64,000 nt of DNA from NCBI GenBank assembly GCA_001599915.1, contig BCIG01000006.1, positions 765,924-829,923 on the forward strand. The letters are read 5' to 3'. The position numbers and the translations under genes were made by a program. Positions 11,347 to 22,530 of the stretch are shown piece by piece (positions within the stretch are counted from its first letter, which is position 1; each line of letters starts with the position of its first letter). The DNA comes from Symbiotaphrina buchneri. Its lineage: Eukaryota; Ascomycota; Symbiotaphrinales; Symbiotaphrinaceae. The notes under the pieces were generated by a model. It was not told where the DNA came from and searched no databases. It saw nothing but the letters and a program-made list of their open reading frames with translations.

Positions 11347-13776
11347 TCAGATAAACACGGTGACGCGCGGCGTCAGATCCTCCCCCAGCGCGGCCGCCAG
11401 CTCCGCAAACCAGGCCTTCAGCGACCCGGGATCCCTGATGCTGCCTTCATCCCAGATCGAGAGTTGCTGCATGCCGGAAACGGGGTGAGCGTTAGCACGT
11501 CCGCTTCTTTCAAGGAATAGGGAGATGAGAAGGAGGAAAGAGGAAAAGAGAAGAAGGGAGGAAAGAAGTACAGAGGGAAAACAAGGGCAGGAAGAAAAGG
11601 AAGGGCAGGAAGAAAAGAAGGGCACCGGTGTATCCTCCATCAAGGCAGCCATCGTGCCATGTGGAAGTGCTAGACGTGTCCAGCGAGAGATCCCTGTCTA
11701 TCTCGGGAGGAGGTGAAGGCGGAGCAGACTTACGAAAGCAAACACCGTCTGGCCCCGCAAGTTCACGCGCATGGCGTCGAGATCGATCTTGGCCTCGACC
11801 TCGTCGGGCGTCAGCACGCCAGGCATGTCTGCGTCGAACAGCGAGAGGGGCTTTTCCTCCTCCTCTTCCTCGTCTGCGCCGCTGTCATCGTCATCGTCGG
11901 TGGATGGGTCTTCTTCGGCGGTTTCGGCTGTGGCGCCGTTCTGGTTCGCGGCATCGTTCTGTGATGCTTGTGTCTCCTGTGTAGAGGGGTTGCTGTCTTC
12001 GGTGCTTTCGGTGCCAGCAGCGGCGACCGGCTCGGCAGGAGGAGGTGGTGGAGTCATGATGCCAGCGCGGCGCTCGGCGGAGAGGGAGACGTATTTGCGA
12101 GCATCGAGGCGGCGGCGGACGGATGCGTCGAGGAGCGACCAGTCGTATGTCTCTGGGTCTGGTTTGGTCTCTGGTCAGTCTGTGATCGGGGACGGGTGAA
12201 GGAAAGTGGTTGCTTGCCTAGGATGTACTGCGGATGGTAGTCCCCCTTGTAGCGCATCTTGACGCAGGAGTGGATGTAATATCCTGGCTGTTGTTAATAC
12301 TAGGGTCTAGTGTGCATGATGAGGTCTCGTACCCATGTCTACGAGGAGTGGTCAGTTGAGAGCTCTGGAAGAAATGATGGGTCTGGATCGTGCTGGACTT
12401 ACAATAATATTTGTATCCGCCCTCAATGGCCAGAGCAGCCTCCCGCAGCGCACCGATCTTGCCAAAATTCCATTTGTTGAAGTCTTCATGGTACCTGCAA
12501 ACGCGTCATTAGCTATGCGTCAGCCCCGGCGGTTTATGCGTATGCAGGATTGCCTACATGAAGTAGACCGCGCTGACAGCATGCGGAAGCAGATCGAGCA
12601 CGCCAATCGCGATCAAGCGGCCATCGAGCCTGTAGCACTGGTGAACGCTGCCGAGGATCTGATCTTTCCCGTCGACCTTCTGCGTAGTCCGCGGCAATGG
12701 GGAGTCGCATAGGAAGTGCTTGAAGCCTGGTTTAGTGATCTTCGACGGTGGCTCTTTGTGCACCACTCTTTGATAGTTTTCATACAGTTCATACCTGGGA
12801 AGTGATTTGTGAACATAGGCAGTTGCAAAGAGGGGATGGGAACCAACTTCTCTTCAGTGAAGTCTGTCGTCTCCAGGGTTACTTCAAATTCATGCTCTGG
12901 CTTGAGTGGCTTTTTGGTATTCGGGAGCTCACATCCATGAACAGCTTCCAGTAGGTCGAACTGGCTTCTGTCTTTGGCTTTTTGTCTACAAGAGCAGTCA
13001 GCAATAGCAGACAGGGAAGACTGCCGAGTGGAGAAGGAATCCAGCCTCGTAGCCTGACCGCATACACAGTACTTACTCTTTCGTCTTCGGAAATTTCTTG
13101 ACCACTTCACGAAGATAGTCCTCCCCAAGAACGTGCCTATTCCATCGATGCAGTGCCTGGCGTTGGTCCTTTGTGGGTTTGAGCTCGTCTGTATTTAGCC
13201 TGATGGTGTAATGTGGACAGCACGCATGCCTGACATTGGGCTTGTACAGCAGCTTGCCAGAACTTGTGAAGCCCGAAACTCAGCGCCATGAATGACATAA
13301 AAAGAGAGCCTAGAGATGAGAAAAAGAGAATAGTACTCACCGGCGCCAGCCTCGATCCAGCAGCTCCTGATAGATGTCGGCTGGCAAGGACACGGCCTTG
13401 ACGTAGTAGGATGCACCTGCACCGCGAGTCCGTCAGCATAAAAGACATAGCACAGCTGTGGGGAACAATAATTTTTAAAGCTGCTAGAAATAACTTTGAG
13501 AGCATCCAATGTCGTGTGAGAGGTACAGAAAGAGAGCAGTTGACTTACTTCCGTTGCCTTTGCAGTACCCGCATCGGTTGTCTTTCTGGTATCCTGTAGC
13601 GTTTGATGGTCAGTTTCGGTGCTTGCTCTTGCCCTCTGAAGGAACATGTTGTGGGCAGAGTTCGAAACAATATGGCATGACCGGTATCATTGGTCCAAAG
13701 ATTGGAGCTTACCGTGTGGAAGAAGCAGACAGAGCTGCTCAGGGCGCGTCCCGCGCAGGGCTGAGAGCATATCCAT
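11347..13776 (-). CDS. ate1: Arginyl-tRNA--protein transferase Ate1
   Basis: Eleven exons: 13776..13713, 13593..13549, 13416..13341, 13262..13077, 12985..12848, 12794..12558, 12494..12403, 12338..12333, 12283..12218, 12158..11734, 11466..11347. All phases agree and give 484 residues. CGYCKGNGS near residue 30 is the Ate1 N-terminal cysteine motif, followed by ACCPHYTIRL. The C-terminal domain shows GFKHFLCDSPL, QCYRLDGRLIAIGVLDLLP, then GALREAALAIEGGYKYYYMG and YYIHSCVKMRYKGDY. The enzyme transfers Arg from Arg-tRNA to N-terminal Asp, Glu or oxidised Cys and so marks proteins for the N-degron pathway. Exon 8 is only 6 nt and supplies YMG of a conserved block. Intron 9 begins with GC instead of GT. 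An acidic Glu/Asp-rich segment of about 80 residues lies after the catalytic domain. The last intron is 267 nt and holds a long purine/pyrimidine tract, and the C-terminal exon is the least certain part. Confidence 0.9.
11522..11624. repeat. Long purine tract with short direct repeat in the last ate1 intron
   Basis: About 100 nt are almost pure A/G on the + strand, hence C/T on the transcribed ate1 strand. GGGCAGGAAGAAAA occurs twice, starting near 11585 and 11603. It serves as a very long polypyrimidine tract before the last acceptor and could adopt triplex DNA. Confidence 0.7.
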
Positions 13777-16349
13777 CTCTCTACGAGCGGAGTTAACCAA
13801 AGCTGAGTTGCTGAAAGCTGCTCCTTAAGAAGGGACGTTATTGTGATGCCATGTGTGACTCTGAAATTGGGTGTAAGGGAATGTGTGGTGTGGCCTTGAA
13901 TTATTACCTCGACGTGGGTGCTGCGTGGTGTTGATATCGCAAAAGCCGCCAAGGATGGAGATATTCACATATAGTTCCTACGAAGAACGGGCCAATGAGA
14001 TGAGCTCTACAATGCACCAGTTTTGGACCATCAATAGTCTTGGTAATATGGTTTATGTCTCTCTCTTACAATACAAGCAGCCGCTCTATCGTGTCGAGCC
14101 CTTAGGCATCGGATGCTCCAACGGCAAACAATTCAAGCCGAGGCAACACCGGGTCCAGAAGGGTAATGGTGATCTACGACCACTTACAACCCTTATCACC
14201 AAGACCATTAAAGCTCATGTCTAAGGCACTTGTTCGACAGAGCGAATAGAGCTGGAAGATGTCAATCAATCAATCTGGTATAAGTGGTCCCCCTCACCAG
14301 CGATCTACACCCCCCTGAAGTAAGAAAGGAGAGTTCCTAATCAGGGCCTAAGGACAGACATGAACGGCAAGAATTGACAGGCCAGAACCCTGGATGGAGC
14401 TCCTGTGAGAAGCATTGGTAATAACCAGCGACGGAACAGCTCATGGTGAAAAGCAAGCGAACAGTCGACTCTTATGGGGCAAGATCTGGACGAAGGCTGA
14501 TCTGACCTGACAAGGCTGAGATGACAGTAAGAGGGTTGAACGTGATTGGCGGTCCCATCCAGACAGGGTGCACTTCAGGAACTGGACACATGAAGAACGA
14601 ATCCTGGGATGGACCTGATAAGATTTGAGAAGAGAAGGAATCCATCAGGAGAGCTTATTTGATTTTGGGGTATGCAGAGACCCCAGATCTCAGGACAGCG
14701 GGCGGCTATAGGGCCAGGGACAGATCTACCAAGGCATAACGACGACAATATCTCAATCCAGCAAGCAGATGATAGAGTCATCGTCCTCCTCAGAAATACC
14801 GGTAGGATCGGAATAACCTGCAGCTTATTGTCAGCAACACTGACCGTTGACGAGGAGACTGTCGCATAAGCTGGTCGGCCATGTGACGATGATGATGATG
14901 AATATGCAGGAAATCCAATATAGCGACGAAGGCCAATTGGGGAGAGATGCAGGTGCATCGTCCCACGTCGTACTGCATACACCCAACGTCATCTTTCGTT
15001 GAGGAGCGCCCAATTAATTTCGCGTGGAGAGGCTCGTGGGCCATTTCCGTATGCGGGAACCAGGATCCAGCAGAACAACTGGGAAAAGCTCATGCAGATG
15101 CGGAGTCAGTAGCGGCGATTTCAGACCTTAAGTAACCGATGCATGTACAGCCAAGGTTCTCTTTCCGCCGAGAGACCAGGAAGGGTACCTAACAGGTACA
15201 CTCAGTGTACAAGGGCTAGATCCCTGAAATAGAGGAGGGCACCCGCGCCGTTGTCGTTCTCGAAGCACGCGGAGATGTTCTTTTTTCTCTGGGGACACCT
15301 ACGAAGCTACCTTACACTATGGAGGACTGCCGACATCCACAGATCGAGTCAAGTGGCGGCTATCTCGCCTCGGAAAAGGAACCATGAGGTCTGTTCATCC
15401 ATCCAGGTGCCGCTGCCGCCGGGACTGGGCTCAACAGTCTGAGACGACGTGATAATTGATGCATCGTGAGGAAGGAATTGGCTATGGGGATCTCCATGAG
15501 ATCTGGGCTGGGCCGTTTAGCTTCTGTTGCCTGCGCAAGTTTGTGTAACCTACGAAGTATAAACACATGCCGATAGAATGTTAGCATCAAACGGCACAAA
15601 TATATCAGGTATCGTGACTTCAGCTGGTATCTAACTCATGAATAAGAAAATCTTGCAAGGCCGAAACCCTTTTGTAGAGGACATACCGAGTAGACCGGGC
15701 CTTTAACGGCCTCGGTCGGGGGACGGAGCAGCCTTAGAGAAAAGGCCGGGAATAGCGTAGTAAACGCCGCCCAGGGCTACGAAAGGGTACAAGCTGTCCT
15801 AGAGACTTTTTTCCATTAAGGCATGCGTGAACTACCGGTTCCACGCCTGAACTACTACCACTACTCACCCACACACGGCCACACAACTACTCTCGAACCA
15901 TCCTCCTACTCCCTCCCACTTCATCACCAAACACACACAACATCCACCGACAACACACAGTCTACATGTCGGTTCGAACATTCCCGTCTTCGACCCTCAC
16001 CCGCCGCCCGTAACCATGAGTAAACCTCTCCCTCTTCCCCGTCACACGCGGGATTGAAGAGCGCTCCATCCGTGGATCCTCGATCGAACCCTTCTTCCTC
16101 TTACTTGCCGAACACCTACTGTTCTTTGCTCGCATTACTCTCTTCAATCGCGGTCCTCTCATAGAGAGCATCGACCAGCCCACCGATAGGCTGAATATCA
16201 CTTTCCGCTCTTTCCGTTCCAACTCCCGACTACGTCTTTCTCTCTGCCGTTCTTCCTGCAGCCGCTCGCCCACAGTCCGGCGCAGCTTAAATCAGCCTCT
16301 TCGATCATCAATTTCAGACATTCAAACCGCAACAGACGGTAAATTCAAT
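13777..16349. other. Gene-poor region between divergent ate1 and Nudix genes
   Basis: About 2.6 kb, the longest stretch without a recognised gene. Open frames here (for example 13883..14224 + and 14575..14982 -) show no domain, low-complexity compositions and no homologue I can name. A short GAT repeat lies at about 14886..14903. The segment 15830..15960 is CA-rich. The last 250 nt are pyrimidine-rich and should be the 5' UTR of the Nudix gene. No tRNA or transposon ends were recognised. A non-coding or very intron-rich gene cannot be excluded. Confidence 0.4.
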
Positions 16350-16947
16350 ATGTCGCAAGGATCAGTCCCAGTGCGCTCCATGCAGTCGCGCGTGGGCCGA
16401 GACAATCAACGTGAGTCCATCTATGCCTCGTGCCCCGGCCACGGGTCACTTGTTTTGGACCATACATATAAGACTATCGCAATTACTGACTATTGCCCGT
16501 GCAGGCTATGGTCCCCAGGGAGAGCGTCTTGTGTGCGGCGTGGTTCCTCTCTCAAAAGACATGGCCTCTGTACTACTAATTCAATCAACCCGCCGCGGCA
16601 ACTGGGTCCTGCCCAAGGGGGGCTGGGAGAACGACGAGGCGACCCCCATCGAGGCGGCCAAGCGTGAAGCGTGGGAGGAAGCCGGCATCATCTGCCGCGT
16701 GGTGCGCGATCTCGGCATGATCGACGAGAAGCGGCCCGAAGACATCCTCGCGCGCCCCGAGGTGCAGAAGGAGGCGCCCAAAGCCAGCTATCACTTCTTC
16801 GAAGTCATCGTGGAGAAGGAGGAGGCGGACTGGCCCGAGGCCAAGAAGCGGGCCCGCAAGTGGGTGGCCGTGGCCGAGGCCAGGGAGGCGCTCAAGGAGC
16901 GGCCCGAGCTGTTGGAGGCCTTGGATCGTAGCATCTCTGGCCGTTAG
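16350..16947 (+). CDS. Nudix hydrolase, probable diphosphoinositol polyphosphate phosphohydrolase (Aps1/DIPP type)
   Basis: Two exons, 16350..16410 and 16505..16947, join in phase to 167 residues. The Nudix box is complete: GGWENDEATPIEAAKREAW continues into EEAGI, matching Gx5Ex7REUxEExGU. It follows GNWVLPKGG, characteristic of the DIPP/Aps1 subgroup that cleaves diphosphoinositol polyphosphates and diadenosine polyphosphates. The short leader (about 20 residues before YGPQGERLVCGVVPL) and overall length fit small cytosolic or nuclear Nudix enzymes. Substrate specificity is family inference; an ADP-ribose or nucleotide Nudix enzyme is possible. The start codon is the first ATG in the exon that splices in phase. 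Confidence 0.88.
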
Positions 16948-17498
16948 GGGATGGTGGCTCACGAGTTGGCCCTTGCTTTTTCTTTCCGTTCGTGTGTGCT
17001 CCATGCAAAAGACGTCATAGACCGTTGTGGAGAGGGCATCATCGCTTTGGAGTGTTGTGGCATCTGGAGGGTCATCTGGGCTGAATTGCGCGTGTAACTG
17101 GGTGTCTGGGAGTTCTCTCGCCTCTGCAAAAGAAAACAAGCTACATGCATGGAGGATATGCTAAATGCCCATCTGGTCGTTAGATGCTGGCCAAACAGGG
17201 AAACCAAAAAGTCTCTTTTCGGGAAAACTCTTTATTTCTTGTGCTCGTGCCGTGTGACATTTGCCGCGATGACCACGCGCCAAACCCTAACTGATCTGCT
17301 TGCTCCGTGACGATATCGAGATTACCCTTTGATTTACTCACAGCAACTTTGCAAGAAGAGAGAGCACCCAAGCATCCTATTACTTCCAGCGGGTATCCTT
17401 CGGTCATTAATCGTCAATCATTATCCCAACCTCGACGCCATCGTCGTGACATCCTTCCATCATCCATCTCATCATGCCCAACAAAGCGAGCCAGCCCA
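16948..17498. other. Convergent intergenic region between Nudix gene and dcl2
   Basis: About 550 nt with the two 3' UTRs. Nothing else recognised. Confidence 0.5.
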
Positions 17499-20400
17499 TC
17501 ACCCAGTATGACACTCCGCACCCATCTCAGAGCCCAGGCCCTTCGCTTCATCTCTCTCCCTCAACAACACCTCCACCGCCAGCTCCGCAGCCCTCGCCTC
17601 AATCTCCTCCCTATACAGGCCGCCCGCAACACGAACGACCTGCCTCTGCCTCACCTTCAGGGCGCACCACATTCCCTGCGCATCGCGGCCACGCTCATAC
17701 GTGACGACTTCCTGATCCGCCAGCTGGCCAATCTCTTCCTTGGGATGCAGCACGTCCACGCCCTCGCGCACGACCCGCCGCAAATACGGCAGGATGCCGA
17801 GCGCCTCGGCGACGCGCGCGCAGGCAGCGAACGAGCCCCGCGAGTCTACGTACGCGGCGCCTAGCAGACTCTCGACGAGGTCCGAGAAGAACTTGTCGGC
17901 CCCGAGTCGCGCCAGCAGCGTCCATGGATACTTGGTTCCGTCTGCTAGAGCGGAAAGGATCTCTGGACTGAGGGATGCGAAACGCTGTCTGCATGCGGCT
18001 TGAGCTCTGCTGACGGACTGAGAGGAGTGACGCATGAATTTCCACAGAGCGTAGGACGAGTTGGTGGGATGGTTGACAAACTTCTTGGATCCTTGATCTT
18101 GCTTGATAGAGAAATTCACGTCGCTGACGGTGACATGCATGCAAAGAAAGGCCAAGAAATCAGCGTTGACAAGGGCCGTACGAACGTAGTGTAGGCGATG
18201 ATGCGGAAGATTTGGGTCCTCCGCCCAAATCGCAGAGACCACCAGGTAGTCGAGGACAGCATCACCCAGAAACTCTAGGCGCTGATACGAGGTAGCGTTT
18301 TTATCTCCCTGGAAGGAAGGATGCGTCAAGGCTTCCACCAGTAACCGTGGTTTCGTGAAGTCGTAGTCGCACAATTCCTTCACAATCTTCAAATGCGGCG
18401 GCAGTTGGAAATCAGAAGCCACGGTCTCGTAGGCCATGGCCATCTGCGATTCTAATGATTGCCATTGGATTTCCGGAAGGAACAAGTACAGGCATTGCAG
18501 TGCGCGCTCCATGCCACCATCCACGTATGCCGCGCCGATCAGAGCTTCCACGACATCTGCGATAACCTTCGTGGATAGCTCACGAGTTTTGTCCACGAGC
18601 TGGATACAATTTGATACCCGCGGTGGCCTCCATTTAGCCCCTGTGAATGGAGTGGCGAGGATGTACTGAGCTAAGCCCAACTCAGTGGCTGAACGAAGGA
18701 GCCGATAGTTGGACACGAGTCGGCCTTTCTTTTCCGACAGGTAGCCTTCGGGCCAATTAGGGTGCCCTGCAAAGAGATGGACAGAGGTGCAAAGCTTAAG
18801 GATCGCATCGCCCACGAATTCCAATTGTTGATAATCCGTCGCTTCTCTCGCCGAAGCATGACTTATCGCAGTCACCACTAGACCAAGATCCTTGAAGAAG
18901 CCATTGCCGAAAGTCGTGGCGCACAGCCGTTCTGCGACCATGAAGATTTCATACCGGTGCATGATTGAAGGAATGAACATTGCGAACATGGAGAAGGGCC
19001 ATGGTATGGTGTCAATGGTGCAGATCTTTGCCGGCAAAAGCTCAATGGAGGACTGCGACTGACTGACCGTGGCGTCGGGACCTACAGGGTGCAAGAAGTC
19101 GGTGCGCTTTGGTATAGCTGTCACCCTCAGCATGAGTTCGTCAGATGTCTGTTGCAGTCCGTCGTGCGAGCCGTCAACTGCAGGTGTGCTACACCGATCC
19201 CAACCTCTCAAAATATAGGCCTTATTGCTCCGCGTCGTGTCATGAACAACTCCAATGTTCGAGGCATCTGCATACATAGCATCCACTGCTGGGTAGCGAT
19301 GCAGGATATATTTTAGATCGAATGACGCCATCAAAGCTTCGTTTGTAGGCTCGAACAATGCCAAATAGTCGAAGGATAGTTGATCCATTCGGGACCAGAA
19401 AACGCTTCCGAGTAGGCGGGCGGTAACACGCCGCGCAGTAGCGACTGCTGAAGACAAGCCAAGACGCGAGACAGCTACAGATTGCACAGCGGACACTTTG
19501 AAGGTGACGCGCTGGTTCCAATACAGAACAAAATCGGGCATATCCGGGACCATGCAGGGCAAAAGCATGTTCATCTCTATTGGAGCTTGATCCAGAGCCT
19601 GAGCTTTAATGTTGACGCAATGAAGCTTCTCTATGTGTCTCCATGCTCGAGCCACAGAAAGCCAAGGGTCATACTGCGCCTTGACCTCTATCCGTGCTGG
19701 TCGTTGATTGCTTCCTGGAGCGCCTCTTCCTCGGGGCTGAGCTCGATCAAGGGAAGGAGGTTGTCGTTCACTAGTCCTGCCCGGTAAAGAGCCCTGTAAG
19801 CTTCGAAAGCTGCATCTTTCTTTGCCATCTTTTCTGTCTTCCACAAAAGCGCACTCTTTGCACTCCAAACGGTGGGGTCCACTGAGATTGGCAGAATGAC
19901 CTCAGCCCTCAATTCCCCTAGGTTTGGATCTTGCTCGATTATAAATTCTGGTCGCTTGTCGACATCAGGCGGTGCTGGCAAGATGTTACAGAAATGATGT
20001 AAGTGGGCAATAGCATTATCTAGCGTGAGTAGAGCTCTGTGAAATTGTCAGTGATAATAACCTTAAGGATCGGCAAAGAGATTCACCCAGTAGACTTCAC
20101 ACGGAATTCCCGATGCCCTGCTTCAAACATATCTTCCGCCATTTGAGCCTCTTCAAGCAGTCGCATCTCGTCTTCATACACTTTCTTAAGTTCGGCTTCG
20201 ACCTCACTCCATGTCTGTAATTGGGAGAACGGGTCGTGTTCTTCCAGCATGAGAACATATCTCGAACGCATATGTCTTGCTCTCCCTCTGCGCTGAACAA
20301 AAGATTTGAGATTCAGTGGTCTGTTGAAGCAAATGACGATATGACAGGCTGAGATATCGATGCCTTCTTCAAGGACACTGGTTGCTATGATTAAACTTTT

Positions 20401-22137
20401 CTTGCCACTCTTGAAGTCTTCGAGATTGTGCTTCTGATGGTGGATGTCGGCGAGGTCTCCAATACTTGTTGCTCCCATTGAAGTTCCAACAAAACCACCA
20501 CACTCGAAGAGATCTCTGGTAGCTGGATGGATCGACATGATATGAGAGAGTACAGCTACAGTCGCTCTCTGCTGCACAAAGACCAGGCCCGCAAATTCTC
20601 TGGACTTGTTGCGGACCAGCACATCAATTAGACTCTGTAATTTTGGTGACAGGTCATTCTTTGATGGTTCCAGCTGAGTGTGAACAGACGTTGCCTCTAC
20701 TGAAGCGAACAATTGCATCAGGTAAGTCTTTTCCTTTTGATCAAATTCAAGGTAAACATCGTTCGTCCCGGCCAACGATGCTTTGAACTTCGCTATGCAA
20801 GAAGAGATATAGAACTCCGCAGCCCAAGGGCCTAGTTCTTCCAGGACATGCATTCCCTTCGCTGTGAGACTTTTTAATTGCTTCTGGCAATAAGTGTCCC
20901 TTTTCTCCAATGCTTGCGCAAGCCGCTTCGTGCCTTTAAGACTCTTATCGGCACGCAGCTGAATTACATAGGGGTCTTCGTTGATATCGATTGACGCGTA
21001 GATGGATAGCAGGCTTCTCAAAGTTGGGCATGACTCAAGGTAATGAGAGGGGAATAGTGAGGTATATGTGACCTTTTCAAGAAGCGGTTGATGTACATGT
21101 TTCATCATCTCCTGACGGTGGAGCTTTGGCGTTCGACTGATGGCATCGAGGTTTTGTTCCACGATCCTGGCTGGGGTAAGTAATACTTCAACGGCACAAC
21201 AATCGTGCATACCTGAGACCTTGTAACTTCGAGTTCATAATTGGGCTAGCTGTAAGCCCGAGTATGTGTGGTCTTGCATTGGCAGCTCCTTTTGCATGAT
21301 AGAAGTTCTGCATGATTCGGTTCGCAGGGTGCGAACCCACACAATGGTGCGCTGGACAACATGAGACTCAAATTACGAGTACGGCTATGGGAGAGGACTG
21401 GCTAACTTACCTTCATCAAAGACAAGAAGTGCTAGCCTAGTCATTGTCACAAATCCATGGGTCAATGCTCCCAACAACACGTCGTGCGTTGACACGACGA
21501 TTCTGATATTGAACAGAGCCGCGTCCCATACATGCTGCTCCCCCCATAGATCTACATTATCGGACCCTAGAAAGAGCCGTGATTGGGCCGCTGGCAGAGC
21601 TTGACAAAGAACACCGTGCTGTTGTTGACATAAAGCTACCGTGGGTGCCAGGAACCACACGAGCTGTAGACTGTTTCAGCAGGCAGATATGGTGCTCGCT
21701 TAAATGAAGTAGAAGCTGACCTGATCTGGCTTGCAGCGCTCCAGCTCAGCCTGAATTCGAAGAATTGCACTATCCCGAGCTGTCAATGATGGTGTTGCTC
21801 GCTCAATGCCAACCCTAAGACATACATATGTGTCTTCCCACTGCCTGTGTCCATCTGTCGTAAAGTCAGCTCGGCAATATTTCCGTTCCGGCTCCGTCCA
21901 TACTGCAACAATTATGTTCCGCCGTAAGCTTTCCTCGAACATTTCAATCTGGTAACTGCGCGGTCGCAAAGACTCAACCAAGACCGGCTGTTCGGGGCAT
22001 TCCATCGACTGGACGACATCGACGTGGATGGCCTGGATGCCAGCAGTCATCTCCAGACGTTTACTATCTGCTGGAGTAAGAACACAGATCTCTGCCGATG
22101 GAGAGTTGTCGCCTTTGACTCGTGATTTTCGAGCCAT
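17499..22137 (-). CDS. dcl2: Dicer-like protein 2, with a one-base frame break
   Basis: Exons on the minus strand: 22137..21904, 21854..21826, 21769..21721, 21663..21411, 21351..21213, 21166..20087 and 20036..17499, about 1440 residues. The helicase has MDTGSGKTHIA (Walker A, built across two introns), VFDEAHHC (DEAH box), IATSVLEEGIDI and QRRGRAR. It is followed by a Dicer dimerisation domain (ALLTLDNAIAHLHHFCNILP) and two RNase III domains. RNase IIIa carries DYQQLEFVGDAILK and DVVEALIGAAYVDGG; IIIb carries YQRLEFLGDAVLDY and DLVESLLGAAYVDSRG. The acidic catalytic positions are present in both. No PAZ domain is obvious, as usual for DCL2. The enzyme cuts double-stranded RNA into small interfering RNAs for quelling and antiviral RNA silencing. 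In the last exon, near 19695, the frame ending SPEEEALQEAINDQ stops at once, and the conserved continuation (IEVKAQYDPW) is one base out of phase. No plausible intron explains this, so it is either a sequencing error or an inactivating mutation. Confidence 0.9.
19690..19705 (-). other. Site of the apparent one-base frameshift in dcl2
   Basis: Exon 7 needs a frame change here between the dimerisation domain and the linker to RNase IIIa. Both flanking frames are open, have typical Dicer sequence and otherwise splice in phase. Exon 7 (2538 nt) is one base off the length required by the incoming phase. Confidence 0.75.
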
Positions 22138-22530
22138 GGTGACAGCAGCCACGCATGCCTGCTGATGCACAGGGTGCAGCGACGGACAGCAAATCAAAGA
22201 TGTTATCGGTTCAGGTGTCGTTTGATAGCCGACCCACTCATACACCCTGTTCGACACCCAACGACGAATATCATCATAAACAATCACACAGAAGCGCCTG
22301 AAATGGAAGTTCCTTTTTATCAATAGTCCAAGGGGAAATATAGAAAGGGACCAACCCTCCGCCCATTATATCCAGAGTTGAGTAATTAGGCAGAATTTAG
22401 GATATTGTTAAGGCAAACTACGATGGAAGAAGTAGAGGTTGGTGCACGGGCTGTAGTTCTCAAAGGGAGCAATCCTGGGCCGGATCTGACGTCTCAGGAT
22501 CAATTCATGCTACCGCTAAATGCTAACAAT
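22138..22530. other. dcl2 upstream region and proteasome gene 3' end
   Basis: About 390 nt between two genes on the minus strand. The frame upstream of the dcl2 start stays open to about 22323, so a longer dcl2 N-terminus is possible. No other feature seen. Confidence 0.45.

Noticed and set aside
11525-12240. Several open frames on + strand over 11.5-12.2 kb
   Set aside because: Antisense to the acidic exon of ate1. Ser- and Arg-rich translations are the expected shadow of Glu/Asp-rich coding sequence.
13883-14982. Two medium-length open frames in the ate1-Nudix gap
   Set aside because: No domain, no splice partners, and low-complexity translation; more likely chance.
15960-16095. GGTTCGA-like motifs resembling tRNA B boxes
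   Set aside because: No matching T-stem, anticodon arm or acceptor stem can be formed around them on either strand.
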